This document shows, in pieces, positions 53,768 to 63,251 of a stretch of DNA of 64,000 nucleotides (positions are counted from its first letter, which is position 1; the number at the start of each line of letters is the position of its first letter). A program made the translations under genes and the position numbers. The notes below the pieces were generated by a model. It saw only the letters and a program-made list of their open reading frames with translations. It was not told the origin of the DNA and searched no databases. The DNA lies in the NCBI RefSeq assembly GCF_019511445.1, contig NZ_JAEUAN010000005.1, forward strand, positions 1 through 64,000, written 5' to 3'. This stretch comes from Aliirhizobium wenxiniae. GTDB taxonomy: Bacteria; Pseudomonadota; Alphaproteobacteria; Rhizobiales; Rhizobiaceae.

Positions 53768-53914
53768 TCAGATTTTCGCCGGATCGACGTGGCCGAGCCA
53801 GGTCGTCAGTGCCAGAAGCGGTGAGCCCCAGAAGGTCAGCACGAGAAGGTAGGCGAGCACGAGGCTGCCCGCCACCGCCATGCGTTTCCACGAATAGTTC
53901 ATCCGTCTTTTCAT
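53768..53914 (-). CDS. Small single-span membrane protein (48 aa)
   Basis: Begins MKRRMNYSWKRMAVAGSLVL with a membrane segment about 14-36 and a short tail ending HVDPAKI. It lies 30 bp after the stop of the Atm1-like ABC transporter on the same strand, so the two may share an mRNA. The positive residues before the segment indicate an N-in topology. No family recognised; a regulatory or accessory subunit of the exporter is one speculative option. Confidence 0.6.
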   Translation of the reverse strand: MKRRMNYSWKRMAVAGSLVLAYLLVLTFWGSPLLALTTWLGHVDPAKI

Positions 53915-53944
53915 TGTCTTTGCCTAACCCGTTTTAGGGACTCG

Positions 53945-55861
53945 TTATTCTGCCGCAGGCGTGCCGCGCGTGACGACACCCAGATCGTCGCTTTCGCGAA
54001 CCTGACGCAGATGTTCTTCCGCCTGCGTTGCTTCCCTCTGACGATTCCACATCGAAGCGTAAAGCCCGCCCTCTGCTAGCAGGCTCGCATGCGTTCCGCG
54101 TTCGGCAATCTCGCCGGCGCGCAACACGATGATTTCGTCTGCGCTGATCACGGTCGAAAGCCGGTGGGCGATGACCAAGGTCGTGCGGTTTTCCGAAACC
54201 CTGTCGAGCGCCGACTGGATCTCATGTTCGGTTGTCGTGTCGAGCGCCGAGGTCGCTTCGTCGAGGATAAGGATCGGCGGGGCTTTCAGGATCGTGCGGG
54301 CGATCGCCACGCGCTGCTTTTCACCGCCCGACAGCTTCAGGCCACGCTCGCCGACCTTGGTTTCATATCCATCCGGAAGCTGCTTGATGAATGTGTCGAT
54401 CTGGGCGACTTCGGCCGCGGTCTGCACATCCGTATCGTCTGCGCTCGGCCGTCCGTAGCGGATATTGTAGGCGACCGTATCGTTGAACAGAACCGTGTCC
54501 TGCGGAACCATGCCGATCGCCGCGCGCAGCGATTTCTGCGTCACGTCGCGCACATCCTGGCCGTCGATGGTGATCGATCCGCCCTGGATATCGTAGAAGC
54601 GATAGAGCAGGCGGGAAATCGTCGACTTTCCCGCACCCGATGGGCCGACGATCGCAACCGTCTTGCCGGCCGGTACCTCGAACGAGATGCCCTTGAGGAT
54701 CGGTCGCTCGGGGTCGTAGGAGAAGCGGACGTCGTTAAACGCGATGGCGCCTTTCTGTGCTCCCGTCGCATTGAGCGTCAGCGGCTTTGCATCCGGTCGG
54801 TCGGTCACTTCCGCCTCGACTTCCAGAAGCTCGAACATCTGCTCGATATCGGTCAGTCCCTGGCGGATTTCGCGATAGACGAAGCCGATGAAGTTGAGCG
54901 GAACCGAAAGCTGCATCAAAAGCGCATTGACGAAAACGAAATCGCCGATCGTCTGTTCGCCGCGCTGAACCGCGAGCGCCGACATGATCATGATGACAGC
55001 CTGGCCGAGCCCGAAGATCACGCCCTGGCCAAAATTCAGCCAGCCGAGCGAGGTCCAGACCTGAGTGGCAGCCTTTTCATACCGCGCCATCGACACGTCG
55101 AAGCGCTTGGCCTCCATCTCTTCATTGCCGAAATACTTGACCGTTTCGAAGTTCAGAAGCGAGTCGATCGCCTTGGTATTGGCGTCCGTATCGCTGTCAT
55201 TCATCGTCCGGCGAATGGCGATACGCCAGTCGCTGGCCTTGATGGTGAACCAGATATAGGCGGCAACGGTAATCGCCGTCACCGCCAGATAGGCAAAACC
55301 GTAGGCCGCCCAGAAGATGATGGCCGTCAGCACGAATTCGATCAGCGTCGGCACCGAATTCAGGATGGTGAAGCGGACGATCGTCTCGATACCCTTCGTG
55401 CCGCGCTCGATGATCCGCGACAGGCCGCCAGTCTTGCGCTCCAGATGGAAGCGCAGCGACAGCTGGTGCATATGCACAAAGGTCTTGTTGGCGAGCTGGC
55501 GCACCGCATGCTGCCCGACAGAGGCAAACAGCGCGTCACGCAACTGGTTGAGGCCCACCTGCAGGATGCGGGTGAAATTATAGGCGATCACCAGAACCAC
55601 GGCGCCAAGCAGAAAGGCCGGCAGCAGGCCGGCCACGGTCCCGGCGAGATCCAGCTTGCCGTTCAGCGCGTCGGTTGCCCATTTGAAGAAATAGGGAACC
55701 GAGAGAAGCACCAGCTTGGCAAGGAGCAGAAAAAAGGTTGCCCAGAGCACCCGCGCCTTCAGGTCCGCCCGCCCCGTCGGCCACATATAGGGCCACAGGT
55801 TGACGAGTGTTCCCAACGGATTGCCGTCATCCGCGGAAACGATCTTCTTCTTGTTCGACAT
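53945..55861 (-). CDS. Atm1-type ABC exporter
   Basis: A 638-residue half-transporter of the ABCB7/HMT1/Atm1 family: six membrane segments (about 40-340), Walker [10 protein letters not shown] (406-414), signature [20 protein letters not shown]. The membrane-domain motif [20 protein letters not shown] is typical of Atm1 proteins, which export glutathione derivatives or metal-glutathione complexes. The ATG at 55861 (MSNKKKIV) is used; an extended frame upstream lacks support. Confidence 0.92.
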   Translation of the reverse strand: MSNKKKIVSADDGNPLGTLVNLWPYMWPTGRADLKARVLWATFFLLLAKLVLLSVPYFFKWATDALNGKLDLAGTVAGLLPAFLLGAVVLVIAYNFTRILQVGLNQLRDALFASVGQHAVRQLANKTFVHMHQLSLRFHLERKTGGLSRIIERGTKGIETIVRFTILNSVPTLIEFVLTAIIFWAAYGFAYLAVTAITVAAYIWFTIKASDWRIAIRRTMNDSDTDANTKAIDSLLNFETVKYFGNEEMEAKRFDVSMARYEKAATQVWTSLGWLNFGQGVIFGLGQAVIMIMSALAVQRGEQTIGDFVFVNALLMQLSVPLNFIGFVYREIRQGLTDIEQMFELLEVEAEVTDRPDAKPLTLNATGAQKGAIAFNDVRFSYDPERPILKGISFEVPAGKTVAIVGPSGAGKSTISRLLYRFYDIQGGSITIDGQDVRDVTQKSLRAAIGMVPQDTVLFNDTVAYNIRYGRPSADDTDVQTAAEVAQIDTFIKQLPDGYETKVGERGLKLSGGEKQRVAIARTILKAPPILILDEATSALDTTTEHEIQSALDRVSENRTTLVIAHRLSTVISADEIIVLRAGEIAERGTHASLLAEGGLYASMWNRQREATQAEEHLRQVRESDDLGVVTRGTPAAE

Positions 55862-56031
55862 ACAGGTCTCCGGGACGCACGAAAGAGGCGCTACCCGGCA
55901 CATAGGCGGCAAAACCCGGTGATGCAATGTCACGACGGGTGTTTCCGCTGGAAATGAAGCTGATGGGGTTTGAATTGTGAGGGTTGGCTGGTCTCTGGGG
56001 ACGCCGATGTCATAGCTGCGTGATCCGGGCC

Positions 56032-56643
56032 TCAGGAGGGCCTATCACCAATCAACCGATGCAGCGCCTTCAGGCTCTTCCCGCATCTCTCCATTATCTC
56101 TTCTTCAGAGAGGGCTGCGCGTTCGTTGATGATGCGCCTGATCTGAAGATCGCCCACCAGCAGGCCGATGAACCATTCGCCGGCATCTTTCGGGTTGCAT
56201 GCCGTGCCGGCGCAGACGCGTTCCAGCAACCGGCTCAACAGAGGCATGACCTCGTTTCGCCCACCGGCGGAAATCATTGCTCCCAGCACGCCGCTCGGAT
56301 CGGCGGCCGCTGCCTGGTTCAGCAGAATTGCCCGTTCTCCGAGAAGCATGCGCAGAAATACTGGGGCGACGTCCTGAAGGGTTGTCCAGGGATCGTTTCC
56401 GCGCGCGATCGCATCCGCGAGCATTCTTTTGGTTTCGGCGGCATTGGCGCGCACCATTTCTTTGATGAGGCCGTCCTTGTCGCCATACCAACGGTAGAGC
56501 GTCTCGTTCGATGCTTTTGCCGTCTTCGCGATGCGAAGCATGGAAGTGGCTCCGTAGCCATTCTCGTCCAGTAGCCGGTAGGCCGCCTCGAAGATCTCGG
56601 CTTGACGTATTCGTCGCGCGTCCTTGTCCACATTTCTCTCCAT
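56032..56643 (-). CDS. TetR-family transcriptional regulator
   Basis: A 203-residue repressor-type protein with the TetR helix-turn-helix (about 10-60: [47 protein letters not shown]) and a helical ligand domain. It is divergent from the DUF6544 gene, and a palindromic operator lies between. Autoregulation is likely. The inducer is unknown. Confidence 0.9.
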   Translation of the reverse strand: MERNVDKDARRIRQAEIFEAAYRLLDENGYGATSMLRIAKTAKASNETLYRWYGDKDGLIKEMVRANAAETKRMLADAIARGNDPWTTLQDVAPVFLRMLLGERAILLNQAAAADPSGVLGAMISAGGRNEVMPLLSRLLERVCAGTACNPKDAGEWFIGLLVGDLQIRRIINERAALSEEEIMERCGKSLKALHRLIGDRPS

Positions 56644-56660
56644 CGGCCGCTTTACTTGAG

Positions 56661-56707
56661 GCGTACACAAATGTACGGATATGTAAAGGCGTAAGTATAT
56701 GTACGGA
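56661..56707. promoter_or_regulatory. Candidate TetR operator between divergent genes
   Basis: cgtaca-caaa-tgtacg (56662-56677) is a 6-bp inverted repeat, and atgtacgga occurs twice (56671-56679 and 56699-56707) 28 bp apart. The position 19-64 bp upstream of the TetR start and 52 bp before the other gene suits control of both. Confidence 0.55.
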
Positions 56708-56758
56708 CAATGTTGATGACCTGCTTCGCTGATCCTTCCTGCTTGAGAGGAAATTGCC

Positions 56759-57607
56759 GTGCGTCGTTTTCACCTGCTTGTGCTCATGGCTGTTTCATCA
56801 TCCTTCGTCGCGGTGGTCGGGACAGTTGCGCTGGGTTCGTTCCTGACCGAAAGCGAGATTGAAGCCCATGCCGAAACCGTTCGCCGGATCGCCGATGCCG
56901 GTCCCGCTGTGTCTGGTGATCAAGCTGCCATGCAAACGCTGCCTGCTCCGGTCAGGCGATACCTGGAATTTGCGGTCCCTGATCCGCAGACGCCTTTCCG
57001 GGTCGTGTCCCTCGCGGTGGAAGGGAGTTTCCGGCGTCCTCTGACTGACGGTTTTGCGTTCACTACCGCCTCCCAGACAATTGCCGTCGCGACACCGGCC
57101 CTTATATTCGCTGCGACGACACCGGTCGCGCCGGGAATTTGGGCGCGCGCCTACGACTTCTTCGCCGATGGCCGCATGGAGATGCGTGCAAGGATCGTCT
57201 CCACCCTGACGGTGGTCGATGAAAGTGCGACGAATGATCTGAACCGCACCTCACTTCGCCGATGGCTGCTGGAAAGCCCTCTTTATCCCATGGCATTGTT
57301 GCCGGGCGGTCCCGTCCGCTGGGAAGCCATAGATGATAAACACGCACGCGCCATCGTGTCGGGTTTCGGCCTGGAGGCGGCGCTTGTCGCAACCTTCAAC
57401 CCCGACGGCAGTCTTGCGAGTTTCGACGCGGAGCAGGATGGCGACCTGACCACGTCCTATCACGGCTCGGGCGAACATGCGGCGCGCAGCGACTATCGTC
57501 GCGTCTCCGGCATGATGATCCCTCATGGCTTCGTCATAGCCCGTGCGGCGGGGGGACGGACCTATCCGTTTTGGCGCGGCAGGATCACCTCGATTGTCTT
57601 CGAATAA
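56759..57607 (+). CDS. DUF6544-type exported protein
   Basis: A 282-residue protein with an N-terminal membrane anchor or signal (about 5-28) and the pattern PAPVRRYLEFAVPD ... VEGSFR ... RWLLESPLYPMALLP ... IPHGFVI, fitting the DUF6544 family of unknown function. Start GTG at 56759 behind GAGAGG. Divergent to a TetR gene that probably controls it. Confidence 0.75.
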   Translation: MRRFHLLVLMAVSSSFVAVVGTVALGSFLTESEIEAHAETVRRIADAGPAVSGDQAAMQTLPAPVRRYLEFAVPDPQTPFRVVSLAVEGSFRRPLTDGFAFTTASQTIAVATPALIFAATTPVAPGIWARAYDFFADGRMEMRARIVSTLTVVDESATNDLNRTSLRRWLLESPLYPMALLPGGPVRWEAIDDKHARAIVSGFGLEAALVATFNPDGSLASFDAEQDGDLTTSYHGSGEHAARSDYRRVSGMMIPHGFVIARAAGGRTYPFWRGRITSIVFE

Positions 57608-58083
57608 TCGTGAAGGGCCGGGCAAGCGGACATGACAGCATTATAGGCAAACACCAATAGCCGCACCGGCGAGACCGGGTCGGTGAGAAGGGAAGGGGCA
57701 GGCGGGTGGTATGGGGATTTGGTATTTCAGGCTTTCCGCCTGCCCCGGCCGTTTCATCGATCCTTCGAGACGTGTCAGTTCCCGTCGGATCGCCGTTCTC
57801 GACCATCACCGGAAACCGAGTTGCAACCCGTTGAGGATGCCGGTTCGCGAACCCGGTTCCCATCCGATGACGGCATGATTATCCGCCTGTCGGCATAAGC
57901 GGGGATGATGACGCGCGAAGAATATCGCTAAGCCGCTGACATCGTGCCGGAGATTTTTTTCCTGGCCGTCTCAGCATCCCCGTTTTCGGAAAGGAAACCG
58001 TAGCCCCGAAATGCTTCGGCCGACGCTCCTTGTCAGAGCGCCGGCCGGGAAAATCTCGATCATCGAGGCCTGATCGTCCAAAA
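57608..58083. other. Gene-free interval with a strong hairpin
   Basis: 476 bp between convergent genes. No convincing coding frame. cggccgacgctc (58017-58028) pairs with gagcgccggccg (58036-58047) apart from one mismatch, and ctcgat-c-atcgag (58055-58067) follows; these lie 16-67 bp beyond the LysM gene stop and probably include its terminator. Confidence 0.45.
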
Positions 58084-59808
58084 TCATCCCTTGCGATGCT
58101 GCAGCCGCTCGCGATGCAACTCCTCGGAATCGGGACGGAACTGCTCAGGCACGCCAAAGATCTGGCCGGGCTGGATGACGTCGGGATTGGCGATCTGTTC
58201 CTCGTTGGCGAGATAGATCGTCGTGTAGCGCACGCCCTGGCCATAAGCGCGCCGTGCGATCTGCCATAGCGTGTCGCCGCGGCGGATGATGACGGAGTTG
58301 CTGCTGCTCTGGGTGAGTGGCGCCTGTTCGATCGTGCGCGTTCCATCGGTGGCAGCCATCGTCTGCGGTGCACCACCGAACTGTTGGGCCAGCGCCGGGC
58401 CGACGGCCTCGGCAATCAGCTTGGTCAGGCTGTCGAGCGCTGCGCTTACCGCTGCCACGTCGCGGGGCAGGGCTTCCAGCGCCTGACGGGCCGCATTGGC
58501 ATGACCGGCCGTGACGCCGACAGCCTCGGTTGCATTGACTGAGGCGCCTGCCGGCAGTCTGTATTCGGCAAGCGATTGCAGCGCGATGGACGTCGACGAG
58601 CGGGCCGCCGTCATGTTTTCGAGCGCCGGAACCTTGCCGGCGTCATAGAGGCCCTTGAGCAGAGAGAAAGCCTTGGCCACCTGTCCGCGCAGATTGTCGA
58701 ACGCGCCGCCATCGGCGACCGTGACCGGGCTTGCCGGTGCCGGTGATGCGATTGCTGCGACCTGTTCGCCGGCCGGTCGGTTGAACGGCACTTCCACGCG
58801 AACCAGAACCTGTCCGTTGCTGCCGAGTGCTTCGACTGCGATGCGATGATCACCGACGGTCAGATTGGCGCTTCCGTCGATGACGAAATGCCCGTCTCCG
58901 CCCGCCTGAGCCTGACCGACGACGGAACCATCCGCGGAGCCGCGAACCTGACGGCCCGATTTCGTAACGCCGGCAATAAAGATCTTCGACCCTTCGATTT
59001 CGACCGCCGTGATCTGCAATTCGCTCGACATGGCCGGAGCGGGAGAGGTGGCAGGCACAGGGGAGGTCGTAGCGGGAGCAGGCGCGGATGCGACGCCGCC
59101 GGATTGCGGTGCTGTCGTGGCGGCGTCGGCACCTGCTGAAGGCGCTGCAGGCTGGTTTGTCGCCGCTGCGGAGGCCGCCTTGCCGGCCTCTTCCGGAACC
59201 GCGATCAGGCGGCTTGCCTTGCCGGGCTTGGTCACCATGGCGAGAAGCTTGCCATTCTTGTCGGCGGGAACCGAGACCGTCGCGACCTCTTCCGAGCTTG
59301 TAACCTTGCCGTCCTTGGCGGTCGCCTTCAGCACGAGCTGGTGGTCACCGGGGGGAAGCGGCTTGTCGAGCACGGCGGCAAAATCACCGCTCGGGCCGAC
59401 ATCCACCTTGGCGATGACGGATGTGCCACTGGTGATCTCAAGTGTCGAATTGGGGGCTGCATGGCCTGCGATAACCGCGGAACCGTCCGGCTCGACGCGC
59501 AACACATCGAATGTCGGCGTATCGGTTGCAGCCGTTTGCGGCGCAGGGGCGGCTGTGGGTGCCGGCGAGGCTGCAGGCGCATTGGCTGGCGCTGGCGCGG
59601 AAGGGGCGGTTGCCTGCGGCTCGACCTTTGCGGTCTCGGCAGGCTTGTTGCCCTCGGTTACGGCATCCTTCACCGCGTCACCGGCAGCATTGATCGCAGC
59701 TGCGACTGGCTTGCTTTCTTGGTTGATCCTCGGCATGACAAAGAAGATCATCAGCAGCGAAGCAATTGCAAGTACAATCAGGGCGAGCCAGCCGGCACGG
59801 TTCTTCAT
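58084..59808 (-). CDS. LysM-domain envelope protein
   Basis: A 574-residue protein: N-terminal membrane anchor (about 7-27), long Ala/Pro-rich linkers (about 60-110 and 215-265), two Ig-like or bacterial-adhesin-like modules (about 95-190 and 270-350) and a C-terminal LysM domain (about 510-560: IIRRGDTLWQIARRAYGQG). LysM binds peptidoglycan. This layout matches LysM peptidoglycan-binding proteins common in rhizobia, with no catalytic domain. It is probably anchored in the inner membrane with the LysM in the periplasm. Confidence 0.85.
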   Translation of the reverse strand: MKNRAGWLALIVLAIASLLMIFFVMPRINQESKPVAAAINAAGDAVKDAVTEGNKPAETAKVEPQATAPSAPAPANAPAASPAPTAAPAPQTAATDTPTFDVLRVEPDGSAVIAGHAAPNSTLEITSGTSVIAKVDVGPSGDFAAVLDKPLPPGDHQLVLKATAKDGKVTSSEEVATVSVPADKNGKLLAMVTKPGKASRLIAVPEEAGKAASAAATNQPAAPSAGADAATTAPQSGGVASAPAPATTSPVPATSPAPAMSSELQITAVEIEGSKIFIAGVTKSGRQVRGSADGSVVGQAQAGGDGHFVIDGSANLTVGDHRIAVEALGSNGQVLVRVEVPFNRPAGEQVAAIASPAPASPVTVADGGAFDNLRGQVAKAFSLLKGLYDAGKVPALENMTAARSSTSIALQSLAEYRLPAGASVNATEAVGVTAGHANAARQALEALPRDVAAVSAALDSLTKLIAEAVGPALAQQFGGAPQTMAATDGTRTIEQAPLTQSSSNSVIIRRGDTLWQIARRAYGQGVRYTTIYLANEEQIANPDVIQPGQIFGVPEQFRPDSEELHRERLQHRKG

Positions 59809-59980
59809 CGTCTATTGCCTCTTAAGGGCCTGAGTTTCCGCTACTTTACCGATTAGCTCTTTCCAGACTTCTTAACAAGCTTTTCACGTCATAAAGCCTT
59901 GCTCTTGCGGGATTTTCCCGTCAAATCTGCGTTGTGCGGTCTCAACTGTCGCACCCTTTGAATGCCCAATGGAGAAAACT

Positions 59981-60586
59981 GTGCCAATACGATCCATCTG
60001 CGTCTATTGCGGCTCCCAGCCCGGCCGTGATCCTGCCTATATCGCTGCCGGTCGCGCACTTGGAAAATCGATTGCCGCGCATGGCCTAAGACTCGTCTAT
60101 GGCGGCGGCACCAAGGGCATCATGGGCGCGGTTGCATCAGGCGTGTTGTCGAACGGCGGAGAAGTGACCGGCATCATCCCGGAATTCCTCGTCGACATGG
60201 AGGCGACCCGCCATTCGCTCGGCCAGCTGAACGAATTGATCGTGACGTCGGACATGCATGAGCGCAAGCACAAGATGTTCGAGCGCTCCGACGCCTTCGT
60301 CACGCTTCCCGGCGGTATCGGCACGCTGGAAGAAATCGTCGAGATCATGACCTGGGGCCAGCTCGGCCGCCACGAAAAGCCGATGGTCTTCGCCAATATC
60401 GGCGGTTTCTGGGATCCGATGATGGCACTTGTCGATCACATGCGCGCAGAGGGTTTCATCCACCGCGCCAATCTCGTCCGGCCGCTGGTCATATCCGAGG
60501 TGGACGATATCGTTCCGGCAATTCTGGAACGTGATGAGGTGACGACTTCGTCCAAAGGCGAAGAGGCCGTTATCTCGAAGCTTTGA
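59981..60586 (+). CDS. LOG-family (TIGR00730) nucleotide phosphoribohydrolase
   Basis: A 201-residue Rossmann-fold protein with the LOG motifs PGGIGTLEE, YGGGTKGIMGA and MHERKHKMFE. LOG enzymes release cytokinin bases from riboside 5'-monophosphates; bacterial relatives may act as nucleotide hydrolases. The GTG at 59981 is preferred: GGAGAA lies 6 bases upstream, whereas the ATG four codons earlier at 59969 has no binding site and would place that sequence inside the gene. Divergent to the LysM gene. Confidence 0.92.
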   Translation: MPIRSICVYCGSQPGRDPAYIAAGRALGKSIAAHGLRLVYGGGTKGIMGAVASGVLSNGGEVTGIIPEFLVDMEATRHSLGQLNELIVTSDMHERKHKMFERSDAFVTLPGGIGTLEEIVEIMTWGQLGRHEKPMVFANIGGFWDPMMALVDHMRAEGFIHRANLVRPLVISEVDDIVPAILERDEVTTSSKGEEAVISKL

Positions 60587-60596
60587 AGTGCACGGT

Positions 60597-60699
60597 CGTC
60601 ATGCTCGTCCTCGGGTTAAACCCGAGGATGTCCCGAGCATCTGCTACGTCTTAGCCGCAGCGACGTGAATAGATCCTCGGGACAGGCCCGAGGATGACG
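60597..60699. repeat. Rhizobial-type palindromic intergenic repeat
   Basis: Two hairpins share the core cctcggg...cccgagg (60609-60627 and 60675-60693). The first is nested in a longer stem atgctcg/cgagcat (60601-60640). The repeat of cctcggg/cccgagg with short variable loops is the form of intergenic repeats common in Agrobacterium and Rhizobium. It lies between LOG and cupin genes that converge. Confidence 0.65.
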
Positions 60700-60712
60700 G
60701 CGAACGTGGTTT

Positions 60713-61042
60713 TCAATCGACGATAAAAAGCTTGGCCCCGATCGTGGTCGAGGAGCGATGCGGCTCGGCATTGTCGGCGACCTGATAGCTCATGCCGGGC
60801 TTCAGCACGAAGACACGTCCATCGGCGAGTTCAGTCGTCATCTCGCCTTCCAGGCACAGAAGGATATGGCCTTTTTCGCACCAGTGGTCGGCAAGATATC
60901 CCGGTGAGTGCTCGACCATCCGCACGCGAATGCCGCCGAAATGCCGTGTCCGCCAGGTGGAGTGGCCCGTATCGCCCTTGTGCACGGTCGGCTCGATGCT
61001 CGACCAGTCGGTCGTGCCGAAGGGAATGTCTGACATCTGCAT
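60713..61042 (-). CDS. Small cupin-fold protein
   Basis: A 109-residue single-domain cupin (DIPFGTTDWSSIEPTVHKGD ... GYLADHWCEKGHILLCLEGEM ... LKPGMSYQVADNAEPHRS). The HWC-H pattern identifies it with the group sometimes called DHCW-motif cupins. Function unknown; metal binding through His and Cys is plausible. Two ATGs at the start are six bases apart; the first is used. Confidence 0.8.
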   Translation of the reverse strand: MQMSDIPFGTTDWSSIEPTVHKGDTGHSTWRTRHFGGIRVRMVEHSPGYLADHWCEKGHILLCLEGEMTTELADGRVFVLKPGMSYQVADNAEPHRSSTTIGAKLFIVD

Positions 61043-61060
61043 GAAGTTTGTCCTTGAAAA

Positions 61061-61987
61061 TCAGCGACCGCGCAGCTGTCGCAGCATGGCGATGGTGTAG
61101 AGCGCCAGCGCCGCCCAGATCAACACGAAACTTGTCAGCTTTATCGGGCTCAGTGGTTCACCGAAGGCGAAGATGGCGATCAGGAAGATCATCGTCGGGG
61201 CGATATACTGCATGATGCCGATCGTAGACAGTTTCAGCAGTTTTGCCCCATTGGCATAGATCATCAGCGGACCGGCGGTGACGACGCCGGACAGCGCCAG
61301 CATGCCCATGTCGAAACCGGTTCCGCCGAGAAAATGCCCCTGTCCGGTCGCTTCGAGCCAGATCACATAGGGCAGCATCGGAATGCTGATCAAAAGCACT
61401 TCGAGGAAGAAGCCCTGGTTGGGACCGATCGGCAGCGTCTTGCGCAAAAGCGCGTAGATGCCCCAGGTAACGGTCAGCGCCAGCGAGACCCACGGCAGCC
61501 CGCCGGCGCCCCAGGCGAGGATGGCGACCGCCACGACCGCAAGCCCGATGGCCACCATCTGCAGCGGAGCGAGCTTTTCCTTCAGGATCACCGCGGCCAG
61601 AAAAATGCTGAACAGCGGATTGATGAAATAACCGAGCGCGGCATCAAGAGCGTGTCCGGCGGCGACCGCCCAGACATAGACGCCCCAGTTGAGGGTAATC
61701 AGCGTCGCGGTGGCGCAGGCCATGCCGAGCATGCGCGGGTTCTTGAGCGCCGCCCGGACATCTTTCAGCCGGCCGAGTATCACCAGCACGATGCCGGCCA
61801 CCGGCACAGACCATATCGCGCGGTGCGCCAGCACTTCCATTGCCGGAAGGTGTCCCACCGCCTTCAGGTAGAATGGCAGAAAGCCCCAGAGTAGATAGGC
61901 CGTAAGACCGAAGGCAAAACCGCGCGGCGTGTCTTCATTGACGGCAACCGGATTTGTGGCGGGAGACGCTGGGTTTTGGCTGGCCAT
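61061..61987 (-). CDS. rarD: EamA-family transporter RarD
   Basis: A 308-residue protein of ten membrane segments, matching RarD: GFAFGLTAYLLWGFLPFYLKAV, LAHRAIWSVPV, GYFINPLFSI, GIMQYIAPTMIFLIAIFAFGE. RarD is known as a chloramphenicol-sensitivity protein; its physiological substrate is unclear. The ATG at 61987 (MASQNPASP) is preferred over a longer frame. An inverted repeat lies 23 bp upstream. Confidence 0.9.
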   Translation of the reverse strand: MASQNPASPATNPVAVNEDTPRGFAFGLTAYLLWGFLPFYLKAVGHLPAMEVLAHRAIWSVPVAGIVLVILGRLKDVRAALKNPRMLGMACATATLITLNWGVYVWAVAAGHALDAALGYFINPLFSIFLAAVILKEKLAPLQMVAIGLAVVAVAILAWGAGGLPWVSLALTVTWGIYALLRKTLPIGPNQGFFLEVLLISIPMLPYVIWLEATGQGHFLGGTGFDMGMLALSGVVTAGPLMIYANGAKLLKLSTIGIMQYIAPTMIFLIAIFAFGEPLSPIKLTSFVLIWAALALYTIAMLRQLRGR

Positions 61988-62009
61988 GGGGTGTTTCCGG
62001 CATTCTGTT

Positions 62010-62044
62010 GTAATTGGCATGTGTAATTAACATGGCGCAATTAC
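62010..62044. promoter_or_regulatory. Nested inverted repeat upstream of rarD
   Basis: gtaattg (62010-62016) and caattac (62038-62044) enclose catgt (62018-62022) and acatg (62030-62034). The layout is operator-like, 23 bp upstream of the rarD start and about 145 bp before the divergent methyltransferase gene. Confidence 0.4.
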
Positions 62045-62188
62045 AGGATCGCGCCCTGTGCTACCAATTCATTTCTTTGAACCTTGCATTGAGACAGTTT
62101 ATTCATCCTGCCACTATGGCGCGAAACGGCCGTGCAACCTGACCACGACGAGAGGGCTGCATGGTTCAAGAAAACCCAGGGGACATAG

Positions 62189-63067
62189 ATGAATTTGGAA
62201 GACGAACCCGCGCATCGCGGCAACTATGCGCTTCAACTGCTTGCCAAGGCAGGAATAGACAAGAACGACAGGTTGCTCGCAGCTTTCGCGCGCGTGGCCC
62301 GCGAAGACTATGTTGGTCCCCCGCCCTGGATCTTCGATGATGTCTATAGCGATGGATACCGTTCCGTCGCCTCGACCGATCCTATCGTGCTCTATCAGGA
62401 TGTTCTCGTTGGCCTCGATACGGAGAAGGGCATCAATAACGGCTCTCCCTCCCTGCATGCGGGAGCATTTCATGCTTTCAATATCCGCGAAGGCGAGACG
62501 GTCGTGCATATGGGCGCCGGTGCCGGCTACTATACGGCGATCATGGCCGAACTGGTCGGCCCGTCAGGTCGCGTGATCGGCGTGGAATACGATGCTGCGC
62601 TGGCGCAAAGGGCGAGAGCCAATCTTGCCGCATACGACAATGTCGAGATCGTCCAGGGCGACGCATCGGACTGGCCCAGGGAGGACGCCGATGTCATCTA
62701 TGCCAACTTTGCCCTCGACCATCCGCCGGAAGCATGGATCGAAAAACTGGCGCCCTATGGCCGTCTGATCTTGCCCCTCGGCATTCCGGCAGTCCAGAAC
62801 AGCAGCCGCTCCGGTTTTACCCGGAATGCGGCCTATCTGATGATCGACCGTCAGGCCCGGGGTTTTGGTGCGCGGTTTATCCAGATTGTGTCGTTCATCT
62901 GGGGTGAAAGCGGCAAGCCGGTGCCTGAAGGGCGACATGCCGGGCTGGAGGCCGCATTCCGTGCCCGTGGCCTGCGCAAGGTGAAGAGCCTGCGTTGGAA
63001 GACCCCGCCGAAAGGTGAAGAGTGGTATGGCGAGAAGGATTGGGGCCTGTCCTTTGATGAGCCCTGA
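62189..63067 (+). CDS. PCMT-like methyltransferase
   Basis: A 292-residue SAM-dependent protein related to protein-L-isoaspartate O-methyltransferase. The SAM motif I is VVHMGAGAGYYTAIMAEL and the next acidic strand is RVIGVEYD; DPIVLYQDVLVGL is near the position of the family's substrate loop. The usual catalytic Thr/Ser sequence TISQPxxV is replaced, so isoaspartate repair is uncertain. AGGGGACATAG precedes the ATG. Divergent from rarD. Confidence 0.82.
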   Translation: MNLEDEPAHRGNYALQLLAKAGIDKNDRLLAAFARVAREDYVGPPPWIFDDVYSDGYRSVASTDPIVLYQDVLVGLDTEKGINNGSPSLHAGAFHAFNIREGETVVHMGAGAGYYTAIMAELVGPSGRVIGVEYDAALAQRARANLAAYDNVEIVQGDASDWPREDADVIYANFALDHPPEAWIEKLAPYGRLILPLGIPAVQNSSRSGFTRNAAYLMIDRQARGFGARFIQIVSFIWGESGKPVPEGRHAGLEAAFRARGLRKVKSLRWKTPPKGEEWYGEKDWGLSFDEP

Positions 63068-63251
63068 CTGGCCGTCATTTTTCCACGCACTAAGAATCAT
63101 CGTCTCGAACTCGGTTTCATCTCTCCATTTTCCGGAGAGATGATCTCCGGAAATACCCGATTACGGCGATGAATGAAAAACGGCATAGTCCTCCCAACGA
63201 GCCGGCCGGGATCTTCTACGATCACCAGCTCGAGTTTGAAGGGAGAACGCC

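Noticed and set aside
54089..55957. Antisense frame of about 620 codons over the Atm1-type exporter
   Set aside because: Same effect of codon bias; the exporter on the minus strand has all catalytic motifs.
57585..57863. Minus-strand frame in the gap before the LysM gene
   Set aside because: No ribosome binding site or recognised domain, overlap with the end of the DUF6544 gene, and atypical composition.
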